Below are positions 32,101 through 44,000 of a DNA stretch of 64,000 nucleotides, piece by piece; position 1 is the stretch's first letter, and each line of letters opens with the position of its first letter. Source of the DNA: Euonymus europaeus (lineage: Eukaryota > Streptophyta > Magnoliopsida > Celastrales > Celastraceae); assembly GCA_963580455.1 (NCBI GenBank), contig OY756962.1:26549001-26613000 (forward strand), read 5' to 3'. The notes under the pieces are model-generated. The model worked only from the letters and a program-made list of their open reading frames with translations. It was not told the DNA's origin and ran no database searches. Position numbers and translations under genes: made by a program.

Positions 32101-33866
32101 TGGGAAAGTTCAATAATTTGTTTTCTTCTCATAATACCGTAGCTACATTCAAGACTGAGCATGGAGTTCCTTCCTTCTATGATATCTTGGTTCCTTTTGA
32201 TGATGAGAGAGACTCTTTATCCTTATACATTAAGGTTTAAATGTTCATATTGACTAAGTGCATGATTCGCCTCTCATTCTGACCCTTTCTTTAGGAGTTT
32301 TTTGCCTTTACTAATATTCACCCTTCGAGTTGATTTTGAATTCTAATCAGATTCTTGCGGGAGTGATGAGTTTGAATACTTTCATAAAATAAAGACTCTT
32401 AGTTATCTACGTTTTATGTTGTTACTCGATTGTTGTTAAGTCCAAGGGTGATCATGGCAAGTACTTGTTGACTCCGAAACATGATTATGCTTTGATTCAT
32501 TACCTTCCGAACTCTAATAAAGACGTGGATTACATGCTCATTTCTAGCAAATGGGGTTTTTGTCCTCGTATGGTGAAGCTTTTAGGTATGCTTCTTCACC
32601 ATCTTCCCCCTTTTGTTATTTATATGAACTTGAATCTGTCAATTTCTTTTACTCTAGGTAATATTCTCACGCTTCCGGGCAATCTTAGTGTGGCTGTGCA
32701 AAAGGTCCTTGATGATATTTTTACTAATTCCAGACCTGAGGGTAAATTTTGTAGATATGGCCAGTGTTATTCGATTGTAAGCCGTCTTACTATGGCTTTG
32801 CTCATCTCCCTCCTGATGTATCTAATGAAGAAACGTGTGAGCACTTCAAGGTACCCTCAACAACCGCTCCTCCTGAAGTTTCATTCAAGATACCCCTAGC
32901 GAGCATTCTTTCCCCTTAGGCCAAGGTTTGCTTTCCTTTGCTTAATTTTTTTAATGTTCATAAACACTTACCATTTACTCCGTATAATTATAGTAGCCTT
33001 AAGCGGGTCTTTCGGATCTAAGACTAAATTTAGTCACTGGGGAAGCGTCTTGAGATCTTCTCAGCCTATGGGAGGATCTTTGACTTCTTTCATTGGTTTT
33101 TTTTTAGCTAAGGCAACTCTGCCTTTCTAGTTCTCAGGAACTCATCCTAGTCTTCCTTACTTTGAAACATCCAATGGTGCTTTTACCAACTCCAACGGCT
33201 CTTCTTCCATAGGTGGTGGTATTATGGCTATACCCGGTGGAGGCATTTTTATTCTTCCATCCATGGTTTCTTCATCTTTGTTTGACACCGGCAATATGTT
33301 CAAAGATTTTATAGAGGATCCCTTATCAGTGAATGTTGAGTATTCGACATCTTGTATTAACAAGCTCTGTTCCAGCATTTCCAACGAGGATAAATAGTTT
33401 TTCAATAAACTTCCAAAGGTCGAAGGGGCGCGCAAATGATTTTTGGGATACCCATTCTACTTAACTTTACTGAATATGTATGTGCATTATACTATGCTTA
33501 CCTTGATTTCACCTATATCTATGTCAGGGATCTCATATGCTTTTTCACCATACAATTGATCTAAAGTGCCAACTCCTTGAAACAAAGTTAGAGCTGATGG
33601 TTTCAAAGGCTAAATAAGTTGATTTTGAGAAAATCGTAAAAGGCAATGAAGAGAGACTTGCCGAAGCCAACAAAGTGACAGAAATGACCAAGAACAAGCT
33701 TTCCAAAGCCCACAACCAATTGTCTGGAGTTGAGGAGGAGAAGATGAAGGCAGTTGAGGAAAGCATTTTCGAGCGCTGTAAGAAGTATACATTGATTCTA
33801 TGGGCAATAGAACATGTTGCCTTTTTGCAATTGTTTTTATTTAGTATTTTAAATTGGCTCCTTTGA
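32101..33866 (+). pseudogene. Gag-like plant transposon protein remnant
   Basis: From an ATG at about 32101 the frames read ATFKTEHGVPSFYDILVPFD, then after damage a DSCGSDEFEYF piece, then LLTPKHDYALIHYLPNSNKD with ISSKWGFCP, the pattern of the N-terminal domain in plant gypsy-type 'putative transposon' proteins. After a gap, 33640-33860 encodes a charged coiled-coil-like stretch, NKVTEMTKNKLSKAHNQLSG, and VEESIFERCKK, as in the C-terminal part of such proteins. Stops and frameshifts are many. The similarity is by pattern only. Confidence 0.45.
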
Positions 33867-33944
33867 CTTTCTTTTTCTAGTCTCTTTAACTAGGCGTAAG
33901 AATGAAACTTTTTGTTTTTAGTTTTGTAAAGATTGCCTTAGTTT

Positions 33945-34195
33945 TTTTCTTGGAATAAGGACTCTTTGGCCGTTTGGAATTTTTTTGATTCTGTTGAGCC
34001 TGTGGCCAAGACTCATTGTTTTTTTTTCTTTTTTTGAATAAAGCCTCTTAAGCTAAATTTTTTTTCTTTTTCTTAGAATTGAGCCTCTTTGGCTAAGACT
34101 TATTTGTCATGTTTTCTTGGAATAAAGCCTTTTTGGCTAAGACTTATAGGGATAAAGCCTCTTCGGCTATAACACTTTGAATAAGACATTTGTTT
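33945..34195 (+). repeat. Degenerate minisatellite, ~35-bp unit
   Basis: Phrases of the form GAATAAAGCCTCTTTGGCTA followed by AGACTTAT recur at least six times with changes (near 33950, 33990, 34035, 34080, 34120 and 34155). Units are in the same orientation and interrupted by T-runs. Confidence 0.65.
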
Positions 34196-34358
34196 CTGAA
34201 AGACTTCGTTATTATTTCATAATGGAAAACATTGCATAAGGCAAAGCATGATAGGTTACACTTTAAACAACCCATATGACTAAAGTTTTCCTCACATTAT
34301 CCATAACAAATTTAGCTCAAGCGGAGAGGCCCGTGAGGGAAAGTCAAAGTCAAGGCCT

Positions 34359-34790
34359 CTATGGATCTTGAGCCAATGCCACTTCCAAAGCCATGTCACA
34401 CATTTGGGTGACTGAATGCTCAATAGTTTGCAAAGCGTTTGAAAGCTCCACATTGCGGTTGTAAACACTCTGGAATTCTCTTCCCAGAAACCTGAGCTCT
34501 TCCTTCAAGTCCTCTACTTGATCCTCTATGTTTCTTGTAAATAAGGACTCAAGAACCTTTTATTCCTTATCCTCATCTTGTATCTCAATCAACTCCTTAG
34601 GTGTGTTCTATGTTGGTTGCTCAAGAACCATCAAATCCTTGTTCTCATAGTAAACCTTAATTTTCTTCCTTAGTGAGACATCTGGTGGATGTTCATGAAT
34701 GATCAAATCTTCGTCAATATCCTTCGCTTGAGACTTTTTGTTGGGTGGGATATTCATGGGATTTGAAGAAGAACTTATCATTGAACACAA
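34359..34790 (-). pseudogene. Coiled-coil open frame with two internal stops
   Basis: One minus-strand frame of 144 codons from the ATG at 34790 to a TAG at 34359-34361 is broken only by TAG at 34608-34610 and one TAA near 34570. It encodes a charged N-terminal part (IPPNKKSQAKDIDEDLIIHE), then a heptad-like DQVEDLKEELRFLGREFQSV stretch ending in MCDMALEVALAQDP. I do not recognise the family. It lies among gag-like remnants and may be their partner on the other strand or a decayed host gene. Confidence 0.4.
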
Positions 34791-34799
34791 TTTTTTTCT

Positions 34800-35590
34800 C
34801 AGTTCCTCTGTCCTTTACTCTTTACTATTTATAAGTAGGAATGAAAAGTCAGTTAAGTTGTTCATGGGGTAACTATCTATAGTACCCCATTTTTGGTCCA
34901 AGCCCAAAACACCCATTACTAACTCGACCCATCATTTTAATTGAAGACTTAAGATAAGCCCAAATAAGTGACTAAAAATACCCAAGCAGTTACTTAAAAG
35001 CTGGCCCAATATATAGACCCGTTAAGAAGAAATTTCTTATGAAGCCCGACCCACTTGTTAAACCCTAATTTTTTGTGGAAGAAACAAAGAGGAAAGGGTG
35101 CCGTCACTGGTGGGAGAAGAAGGAAAGAGAGAGAGAGGGAGAGAAGGCGCCGCTGGTGGAAAAGGAAAGAGGAGAAGGAAACTCCAAAAAAATGGAAAGA
35201 CAAGATTGAGCGCAATATCCGGTGGATTGGGGATTCAAAAAATTCGAACCGTTTCAAGTGATCATTGGCTCTTGACTTTATAAAGAGATCGTTCTCTGTT
35301 CTCAGAGGAGGGATTTTTGGTTCCTTTCTTCTTTTCTATTTCGGTTTTTCTGGAGATAGGATTTCAGAGAGGGAGATTGGGAGGATGCTTTTTTTGGGGA
35401 GAGATTTTCAGAGGTGATTTTGAGAAAAATAGAGACGGTTTCATTTTGAGGAAAAGGGAGTTCGATCGTGAGGAGGTCTATCTTGGTTTCTGGGATTATG
35501 AGTTGTGATTGGTTTTTCGGGAGGAGGGGGTCTTCTTGCCTTCAGAATTTCTTTCTTTTTGGGGGCTTCTTGCTTTCAAATTATTTGAAG
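34800..35590. other. Spacer, possible LTR remnant
   Basis: Noncoding sequence with an AAACCCTAATTTTTTGTGG phrase and a GA-rich tract at 35090-35190. Such leader-like features occur in plant LTRs and 5' leaders. The open frames through the purine tract are not convincing. The gypsy fragment begins abruptly at about 35591. Confidence 0.35.
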
Positions 35591-36817
35591 TGGATTGTGA
35601 TGCATCTGTCACTAGAATTGATGCAATTATTTCCCAAGAGGGACGACCAGTAGATTTCTTCAGTGAAAAATTAAGTGATGCGCGGTAGAAGTGGTCTACG
35701 TATAAGTTGGAGTTTTATGCCATGGTCCGAGCACTCCAATATTGACAGCATTATTTAATTCGGCGTGAGTTCATTCTTAATACAGATAATGAAGTTTTAA
35801 AGCATTTGAACAATGCCACGCCGCCCAACTGCATGAATGCTCGCTGGGTTGTTGACCTCCAGAAATTCACGTTTGTTTTGAAGCATAAATCTGGATAGTT
35901 AAACAAGGTGGCGGATGCCTTAAGCCGATGTAGTTCTTTACTCACAATTTTTTGGCAAGAGGTGATTGGATTTAAGCATTTGAAGAATCTATATGTTGAT
36001 GATGAGGACTTTCAGGTGGCATAGACGGAATGTACTGACTTGCAGGGAGTGTCTAACCAATTTCAGATTTATGATGGCCACTTATTTCGGGGTAATCAAC
36101 TCTGTCTTCCTCGAGGTTCTTTACGTGAGCAGGTTATCCATGACTTGCATGGTGATGGTCTTGGCGGACATTTAGGTAGGGATAAAACAACAACTCTGGT
36201 GGAGAAACATTATTATTGGCCCTAGTTAAAGAAGGGTATGGAGCGCTTTGTGAAGCGATGTTATGCTTGTCAAAAGATGAGGAGTCATGTGTAGAATACC
36301 AGTTTGTATACTCCTTTGTCTGTGCTTGTTTTTCCTTGGGAGGATTGTTCGATGGATTTTATCTTGGGCCTTCCCCCTACCCAACGTGGAGTAGACTCTA
36401 TATTTGCTGTTGTGGCTAGATTCTCGAAGATGGCTCACTTTATTGCTTGTGGCAAGACTACTGACGCAAGTCATGTTGCTCGCTTATTCTTCCGTGAAGT
36501 GGTTCGCCTACATGGGGTCCCGAAGTCTATTAGTTCAGACCGTGATACTAAACTTCTTAGCCATTTTTGGCGTTCTCTTTAGGAGAGGCTAAATACTACA
36601 TTAAAATTCAGCAGTACGGCACATCCGCAGATTGAGGTTGTTAATCGTACATTGGGAAATATTCTGCGTGCTCTTTGTCAGGAGCATTCCAAACAATGGG
36701 ATATGGTTCTTCCACAAGCTGAATTTGCCTACAACAATGTCCCCAATTGATTTACTGGTAAGTCTCCTTTCGAAGCGATTTATATTCAACCTCCTTTGCA
36801 CACCTTGGATTTGTTTT
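35591..36817 (+). pseudogene. Ty3/gypsy pol fragment: RNase H and integrase
   Basis: The plus strand reads VDCDASVTRIDAIISQEGRP and VDFFSEKLSDAR, then NARWVVDLQKFTFVLKHKSG with NKVADALSR (RNase H/connection). It continues with a damaged HHCC finger ([17 protein letters not shown], then CYACQKMRSHV), the core motifs [14 protein letters not shown] and [19 protein letters not shown], and AHPQIEVVNRTLGNILRAL. At least six stops lie in the same or adjacent frames. The Q-x-E-V-V-N motif retains the catalytic Glu. No LTR was confirmed on either side. It is a different clade from the minus-strand gypsy at 14.5-24 kb. Confidence 0.88.
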
Positions 36818-38736
36818 GGTGCAATCTTGCATGCAATTACCGCATGTTCATATCCTTTTGAAGTGGTATGAAGAATAATTTCAATTGATAATTTTCCATT
36901 TTTCCTTGCACATTCTTTGTTGTCAGTTTGAGTCAACTTTATACTCTGCTTCCTCAACACCTCATTTTCATGCGGCCTATGATTCACAGAAGTTCATAAA
37001 TAACACTGCTTACAGACTAATAGGTAATACAAAATTCAATCTTAAATTTACACTAATACTTGCCCTTTTGTAACTGATGGTCACAGTTCCTTTTTTTGTA
37101 CTGATTAAAATAGACAACATTACCAAATTGTCCATCCTCTATGTAGTTTATATTGTGCCCAAATAAAATAGGTAAACCAGATGATGGGGTGTATGAGAAC
37201 CAAATACCAAGATAATTCAATGGATACCTTACCATCATAGTTTAAAGGCTAAAGAAGCTTCGTGCCCTAGCTTTAGCTTCTTCAACTGCGGATTCCTGTT
37301 GCGATTGAAACCAAATCTTCCATTGTGATTTCTCTTTTTACTTTCGATTTTTATTTTCCATAAATTTTGATAGACTGCTAAATATTGTTTATAAGAGTCG
37401 TGTCTCATCTTTTCAATTGTCTTAATGGCAGGTGCTCTATAGCAGCTATAAAAACTGTATGGCCAAGGACAGTAGTGAAGTAATTACAACATTTGTGGCC
37501 TCAACTTAAACAATTGGTGGAAGATCTTTCCTAATTAGCTCATGAACTTAGCGAACTTCATTTGATGCCAGGTAGACCCAAATAACAAGGTAGTAGCTCT
37601 TTGGTGGCACTGGATTTTGCTTAATCAGCTATAATTGTTTCTTTCTCCAATCAATTCTCACATTCATGGTTGAGCATATATTATTATATTAATAAGTGTC
37701 TTCACTGGAAATTGTTGGGGCTTTTTGCTTGAAATTATCAACTATGTTAATAAGTATCTTCATTTTCTCAGATTGTGGTTTTACAACAATCACTGTACCT
37801 AATTGATGTTGAACTTCATACCTAAAATTGTCTATCGTTGGTTGCTCTGAGGTGATCGGTAAAAAATTTGAACCTTGAAAAACTTTACTTTATGACATAA
37901 TTAAAGTTATTACAAATGGTATTAGATTTGTTGGTGATAGGAAACATTTATTATTAGTTAACATTATTTCCTATCAAATCTCCACTATTTAGTCGATTTA
38001 CTTGACTCAGGTGCTAAAAATGTTCTATTAGTTCAGGCTCTTTGTTTCATTTCCGGTTTCTTTATTTTATGCCCCTTTTGGATGATTAATTTCAAGTTCT
38101 CTTTTTGATGCACCTCTCTTCATTTCAGTACTCAAAATGATTCATAAGTTCTTCTTTACCTCATAAAATATTTCACGATTGATCGGTGATTTCAATGTGT
38201 GCTTCTTTTGGCTGTCTCTATCTTCAGGTATAACTTTTTTTCTAGTTTTTGCAATCTGGATTTTTTTTTTCTTAAAGAGCATGCTTATATTAGATTTTTT
38301 CTTCTTTATGTTGTTTATAATTTAAACAATCACCTTATGTTCTTCTCGTGCTTTACAATATGATCTCTATGGGAATCCATTTGGACCACTTGCTACACAT
38401 CCTAATGTCGTTCGTGGCTCTTCGTCACCTTCATGCAGTTCAACCCATCTTTCCCAATGCCACTCTGGTTTAAGCCCTTCAGAGACTCAACAGGAGAAAT
38501 AAGTTTATTGATTATGCGAGTTTTAGCTAATCATTATATTTGAATTAACATGTTTAGTTCTTCATAGTTAGTTGGAACATCATATCCTTAATCCTTTTGT
38601 ACTAAATAAATAACAATGATCTACTTAATTACAAACCAAACTCATTTTTTATTATCGAGAAAAATAATAATTATATGAAAAACATTAAAAAAAAATCCGC
38701 TGCAACACGTGGGCTCCTAACTAATATATATATATA
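36818..38736. other. Intergenic, no gene recognised
   Basis: AT-rich spacer of 1.9 kb. A short frame near 38360-38500 (QYDLYGNPFGPLATHPNVVR, then a Ser-rich tail ending ETQQEK and a stop) has protein-like composition, but no motif, start or splice support. Nothing else was seen. Confidence 0.4.
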
Positions 38737-39374
38737 GCGAATTGTTCTTACACGGGATCCCGCGTGACTTAATTTCATGCGGGATCCCACTTTCACCGTC
38801 GGATTAATCCGACGGTGAAAGTCAACAATTTTTTTTTAAAAAAATTAAACAGCTTCCTTTCTCCTCATTAGTATTCCCTCACGTTCGGCTTTTACATTGT
38901 CGCGTCACGTCTGGCTTTCCTTCATCGCCGTCAGCTCCAGCATTTTCCTTCATCGTGTATATCCCTCCACGATTGTCGATACGGTGTCCACGCCTGGGCT
39001 CTGCCACTCCCGAGCAGCGTCGCTCCTCTCTCTTCATGCCAGCGACGTGGCCAACAACCAGCCTCCTCTCTCCACTTCGCCCCTGCATCACGCACCAGTG
39101 GTATATTGGGCAACGACATTCTCAGATTGTTCACCTCTGTTTGTTAGATCCGGTAACTTCTCATCTCTGATTCTATAGCATGTAATATGTTGATATGTGT
39201 TTGAGTTTTGAATTAATTTCCTTTAAATAAATCTGTCAGATTAGTTATAAATTGTTCTTTTGAATGGAAAATATTGAGATAATTTTATTCAATTGTTAGT
39301 ACATTAGTATGCGCTCATGAGTTGTGCTGCTGGCAAATTGGCAGCACTCTGCCATATCTCGTGCATGCCAAAAT

Positions 39375-39510
39375 AAATTATATTTATCAGATTGTTGTTG
39401 CCGTAGTTGAAGATTTGTACTTAGTGAAATTATACTTATTAGATTGTTGTTGCCGTAGTTCAAGATTTGTACTTGGGTGAAATTATATTTATCAGATTGT
39501 TTGAAGCTTA
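39375..39510 (+). repeat. Tandem repeat, ~52-bp unit, 2.5 copies
   Basis: AAATTATATTTATCAGATTG, then TTGTTGCCGTAGTT, then AAGATTTGTACTT is repeated directly twice, with a partial third copy, in the leader/intron region just upstream of the FAR1 coding segment. Confidence 0.7.
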
Positions 39511-39570
39511 ATGTTGATGCGTTGATAAAAATGTATTTTTGGTCTGAATTTTTTTTGTGATATGTAGGTC

Positions 39571-39933
39571 ATGGATGGTGAAATGCATTGTGTTCAAGAA
39601 GGTGATTTGGATTCTTTCTCAAATTCGGTTCAACAATTTGTGTCTCAAGTATTGTTTGAAAAAATCCCAAAAATAGGACAAGAGTTTGATTCGGTTGATG
39701 AAGCTCAAACATTCTACAATGAATATGCTCGATATGTTGGTTTTAGTGTTCGCAATCACTCCTCAAAGAAGAACAAATCCAATGAGATTATTCGGAAGGA
39801 ATTTGTTTGTTATAAAGAAGGGGTTCGAGACTATGAGAAATCACAATCTGCTGGTGTTAGAAAAAGGCCAGAGACGAGGGAAGGTTGCAAGGCAAAGAGT
39901 CAACTGATTGGCAGTAATTCAAATGATTTATAA
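39571..39933 (+). pseudogene. FAR1-domain transposase N-terminus, truncated
   Basis: The frame starts MDGEMHCVQEGDLDSFSNSV after an acceptor-like TATGTAG and runs for 120 codons. PKIGQEFDSVDEAQTFYNEY with ARYVGFSVRNHSSKKNKSN and IIRKEFVCYKEGVRD is the FAR1 DNA-binding domain (WRKY-GCM1 zinc-finger type), found both in MULE transposases and in the domesticated FHY3/FAR1 transcription factors. The domain breaks after EGCKAK, where the family continues into the rest of the zinc finger; here it runs into noncoding sequence and stops. MULE and SWIM domains are absent. Because it is bounded by MULE ends it is transposon remnant rather than a host regulator. Confidence 0.85.
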
Positions 39934-41019
39934 ATAATAAAAATGGTTCTCAAATGATCTAGTGGCAGTAGATTACCTTGACCAAATTCGAAATTTTGGA
40001 GATTTGCTCGACAGACCGGTTGAGATCGAAGAACGAAGCAAACAAAATACCCAAATCTGAGAATCAAACACCAGAGATGATGAAATTGGAGACCTATATG
40101 AAAGAGTGGCTGATAAAAGACCGGAGATGATAACAAATCTAGCGACGACCATACTCACTGGACTATGAGGGCGATGGTGCGGCGTTGGAGGTTGAAGGTG
40201 GAGCTGGCGTGAAGAGAGAGGAGCCCAGGTGTGAAGAGAGAATAGCGACGCTGCTCTGGAGTGACGAAGACCAGGCGTGGAGAGCGGATGCCCAATCGTG
40301 GAGAGAGATGCACCAGGAAGGAACAGGCCGGACGTGAAGGGAATACGCGAACGTGAAGGGATTACATTGGCGAGGAGAGGAAGCTATTTACTTTTTTTAA
40401 AAAAAAATCTTTCACCGTCGGATTAATCCGACAATCAAAGTGGGATTCCGCATGAAATTAAGTCATGCGAGATCCCGCGTAGGAAAATCCTCATATATAT
40501 ATATATATAAAAGAAGGGTTATGCCTTTCTCATTAAGAAAAAAAAGAGATATATATGTTGTACACGTGTCAGTCTCATATAAGTTATAACAAAAGGTTGG
40601 AAGTCACGTGACAGTTTCTGATCACAAAAGCATGAAAAGAGACAACTCCTGGCCGTCGCTCAAGCCCACTACTGTTACAGTTCCCGCCACCAAATCAAAG
40701 CCAGAATTAGGAAAACAAAAACAAAAGGAATTTCCTTCTCCTCCGAAACCAAAAGCAGTCTCTCACTGTCAATTTTTAATGAAATCTGAAAGTGAAAAAG
40801 CCACCAAAAGCAGCAGCACTTGTGTCCTCTCTCAATTCTTTTCTTCCCTCCAGAGCAATCTCCTTTGCCCCACTTGTCACACAAAGTATCTCTCGTTCTT
40901 TATATTGCTCAAAAAGATGATCTCTCTCTTTCTTGGCACTCTTCGTCGCCACAAGGAACGATGACAGAGTGGAACACACGCATTTGAGACACTTCATTCG
41001 GTTGTTGTTGGTGGTGGAC

Positions 41020-44000
41020 ATGGCGAGTACGAGCGGGACCAAGAACGAGGCAGGGCCTCTGCAGAGGTCGCTGTCTAGGCCGATGTCGCGAGCACGTACG
41101 ATGATGGTGGATGTCGCTAACGAGGACAATTCTGCTGTTGATAGCGAGCTGGTGCCTTCCGCCCTCGCCTCCATTGCTCCCATTCTCCGTGTTGCAAATG
41201 AGATCGAGGAAGAGAACCCCAGGGTCGCCTACCTATGTATGTGCTCTCTCTAATGGCATGGGAACTTTGGGGTTTATTATATTTGGTTGAATTATGACTA
41301 TTATTACTTAAAAATGTTTTTGAGCATTATTGTTGGCCAAAAGCTTACATTTTTCTTTGTGGGTTGTAATATTTTTTAATCCTTTTCTATTTTAAATTTG
41401 GGGAGTAATTTTAGTTCACAAATATACTTGGTATATCTGCAAGTATCTCATTTCATGTTGCTAATTTTAATTATTTTTTTTAATTTTTCTCATGGATTAA
41501 GAGGAAGTTTTTCTTTGTGCTTATCTACCTTTCGTTTAATTAGGCCGATTCCATGCTTTTGAGAAGGCTCACAGGATGGATCCAAAATCTAATGGACGCG
41601 GAGTTCGTCAATTTAAGACCTATCTTTTGCATAGGCTCGAGAAGGTAAAGAGAAGGAAGTGTTTTCACAGTAGAAATGCGGAATGATTTCATGTTATATT
41701 TACAATTTTTCTTAAGTACAAGATTGTTAGAGCAAACCAAATTTCATTGTCAGGAAGAAGACGAAACACAACGTCAGCTTGCCAGAAATGATCCAAATGA
41801 AATCCAGTTATATTACCAGGATTTCTACAAGAAAAACATTGAACAAGGACAATATACCAAGAAACCGTGAGGCTTCTTCACTTTGATTTTTTCCCTTATA
41901 TATCTGTTTTTATGTTTTTTTTAGGTATTTGTATGCCCATCGTGGGTATCTTTATCTTCATGTTATCTTATACTTTTGGTTTCTGCTGATTCTTGAAGTG
42001 AAGAGATGGCTAAGATCTATCAGATTGCAACGGTTTTATATGACGTGCTGAGGACAGTGGTACCTTATGGGAAAGTTGATGATGAGGTTTGATTTATTTA
42101 ATTTTAAAAGTGTTGTCAAATATTTATGAGGATATGCTTACCTTTGTAAAGTACTAAAAATTTAGCTTACAGACAGAAAGATATGCTGGAGAGGTTGAGC
42201 GGAAAAGGGAACAATTTGAACACTATAACATTCTTCCACTCAATGCTGTTGGGGTCAAACCAGCAATTATGGAACTTCCTGAGGTTACCATGTGTTTCTA
42301 CGTTCTGCACTTTTGCTTGTTCCTGATATATCAGTTTTAATTGACCCTTAAGTTTCATACTGATTAATATTTTCCATCACCTAAATACAGATCCAAGCTG
42401 CACTTCGTGCGGTTCGTAATGTGGAGAATCTTCCAATGCCCAGAATCACTCCAACTCAAAGTGCACCTGATGACATGACTAAGCATAGGGTTAAATCCAC
42501 CATTGACCTTCTTGATTGGCTTTCTTCTGTTTTTGGGTTTCAGGTAACTTGTGCCTTGAATTCCATGCTTCCTATATGTTTTATGCACCATGAATGCTGA
42601 CTGTTCTATGTAAACATGAAGCGACTTTGAAAACAGCTCAAACCCCAATATAATGTTTTTTTTGGGTTTAACTTTATAAGGTTTGTGTCAAATTTAGGTC
42701 AACCCAAAAGTGAACACAATTAATATTTTTTGGGTTTAGTTTGAGCATGTAACTTAAAATTGACAAGCAATTGGTGCCATTTAATTGATTATGTCGAAGC
42801 CAATCCCTTTAATAATTGTGAACTTTTGTATATGAAGTTGTTTTTATTTCATTTTATTGGATGCATTTTAATTTTGATTGCATGGCTGTTGTAGCAGCAC
42901 CAAAGGGGGAGGATAAAGGGTTTTCTTGGTGATTCATTTTGGTGGAGGGTACTATTATAGTCACATTGATGCACTATAAGAGATTTATTGAGGCATTTTC
43001 TTGGAAATTTATGGAGGTAGAAGGCGCCCTTATAGTGGCATTGAGGCGAATAAGTGGTGGAGGTGTTTGCATATGGGTTATTTGGTATTTGTGTTAGTCC
43101 AGGCTGATGTGACCTATCTATTAACCGCATTAGGCTAATCGTGTCTTGTTACCTTTTTACTACATGAGTTGTATTTGGGGTAAGAATTTTGACTTGATCA
43201 ATTAAACAAGTATTTTTGTTGACGTATTCTGTATATAGTCACATCTTGAGCATAACCAGTTAACATGAAATGCTATCCCCAGCCCAACCGTAATACCTAG
43301 TCTATTGTGAAAGCTTCCATGGCAGCACCTCTAATTTGCTAGAATGACTTATAGACTAGGTTTTTGAATCTATTTTGGCGGGGAAGGTTGCATATGCCAC
43401 TGAATTTATTATTCTTTTTGCAGTTGCTTTATCTTATCAGAAAGACATGGAAAGTTATGCCTTGACAGGTTATTATAATTGATTGTTACAATCACTTGGA
43501 ATTACTAGCAAAGCAACCCTTCTTTCTTCAAAATTGAGAAAAGGCTTCAAAAACGAATCCCACCAAGATTTTTGGATTCAATGCCCCTTTAAATCAATTG
43601 AAATTCGGAAAAAATTAAAATGAAATAATGGTTCTTGTAAACTTTACCGTGAAATTGAATGTCACTATAAATTACTTCTCCTAGATTAAAAGAAAAATGA
43701 AAAAAGGAGAAGGAATAAGGTCTTAAAAGCTGTTTTTTTCCCTTCTCCTGAGCTAACACACAATTAAGACTGGATCATTTTTCAAGTGTCTCCTAAATGC
43801 CTTACTATAGCTGTCAACTTGACACATGATCAAGATAACTTTTTTCCTTTTATGTTCAGTTAGGTGGGGGTTTTGTCATTCAACAAAGCCCTAGCAACAA
43901 TCTGTGCTCTCAATTCTGTCAATATAGGTTTTATTTGCTCATCACATGAAAATCTGATGAACTTCTGCTTACTATGTGGTACTGTTGTTTTTTTTTGGGT

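Larger units (their letters stand above)
38737..40492 (+). mobile_element. FAR1-type MULE, internal deletion derivative
   Basis: Long inverted ends: left ACGGGATCCCGCGTGACTTA then ATTTCATGCGGGATCCCAC and CCGTCGGATTAATCCGACGG; the right end carries the same series in reverse complement (40410-40492). Similarity continues inward through a CTCCTC/CCTTCACGTTCG region. TA-dinucleotide runs flank both sides, so the target duplication is hidden. Inside is a FAR1 DNA-binding domain only. The total length is 1756 bp, too short for a complete transposase. Confidence 0.8.

Noticed and set aside
37053..37238. Copia-like reverse transcriptase fragment on the minus strand
   Set aside because: Only a vague LNYLGIWFSYT-like resemblance; no catalytic motif and no neighbouring domains.
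38897..39178. Frames in the left arm of the FAR1 MULE
   Set aside because: They lie in the terminal-repeat region, overlap on both strands and show no motif.
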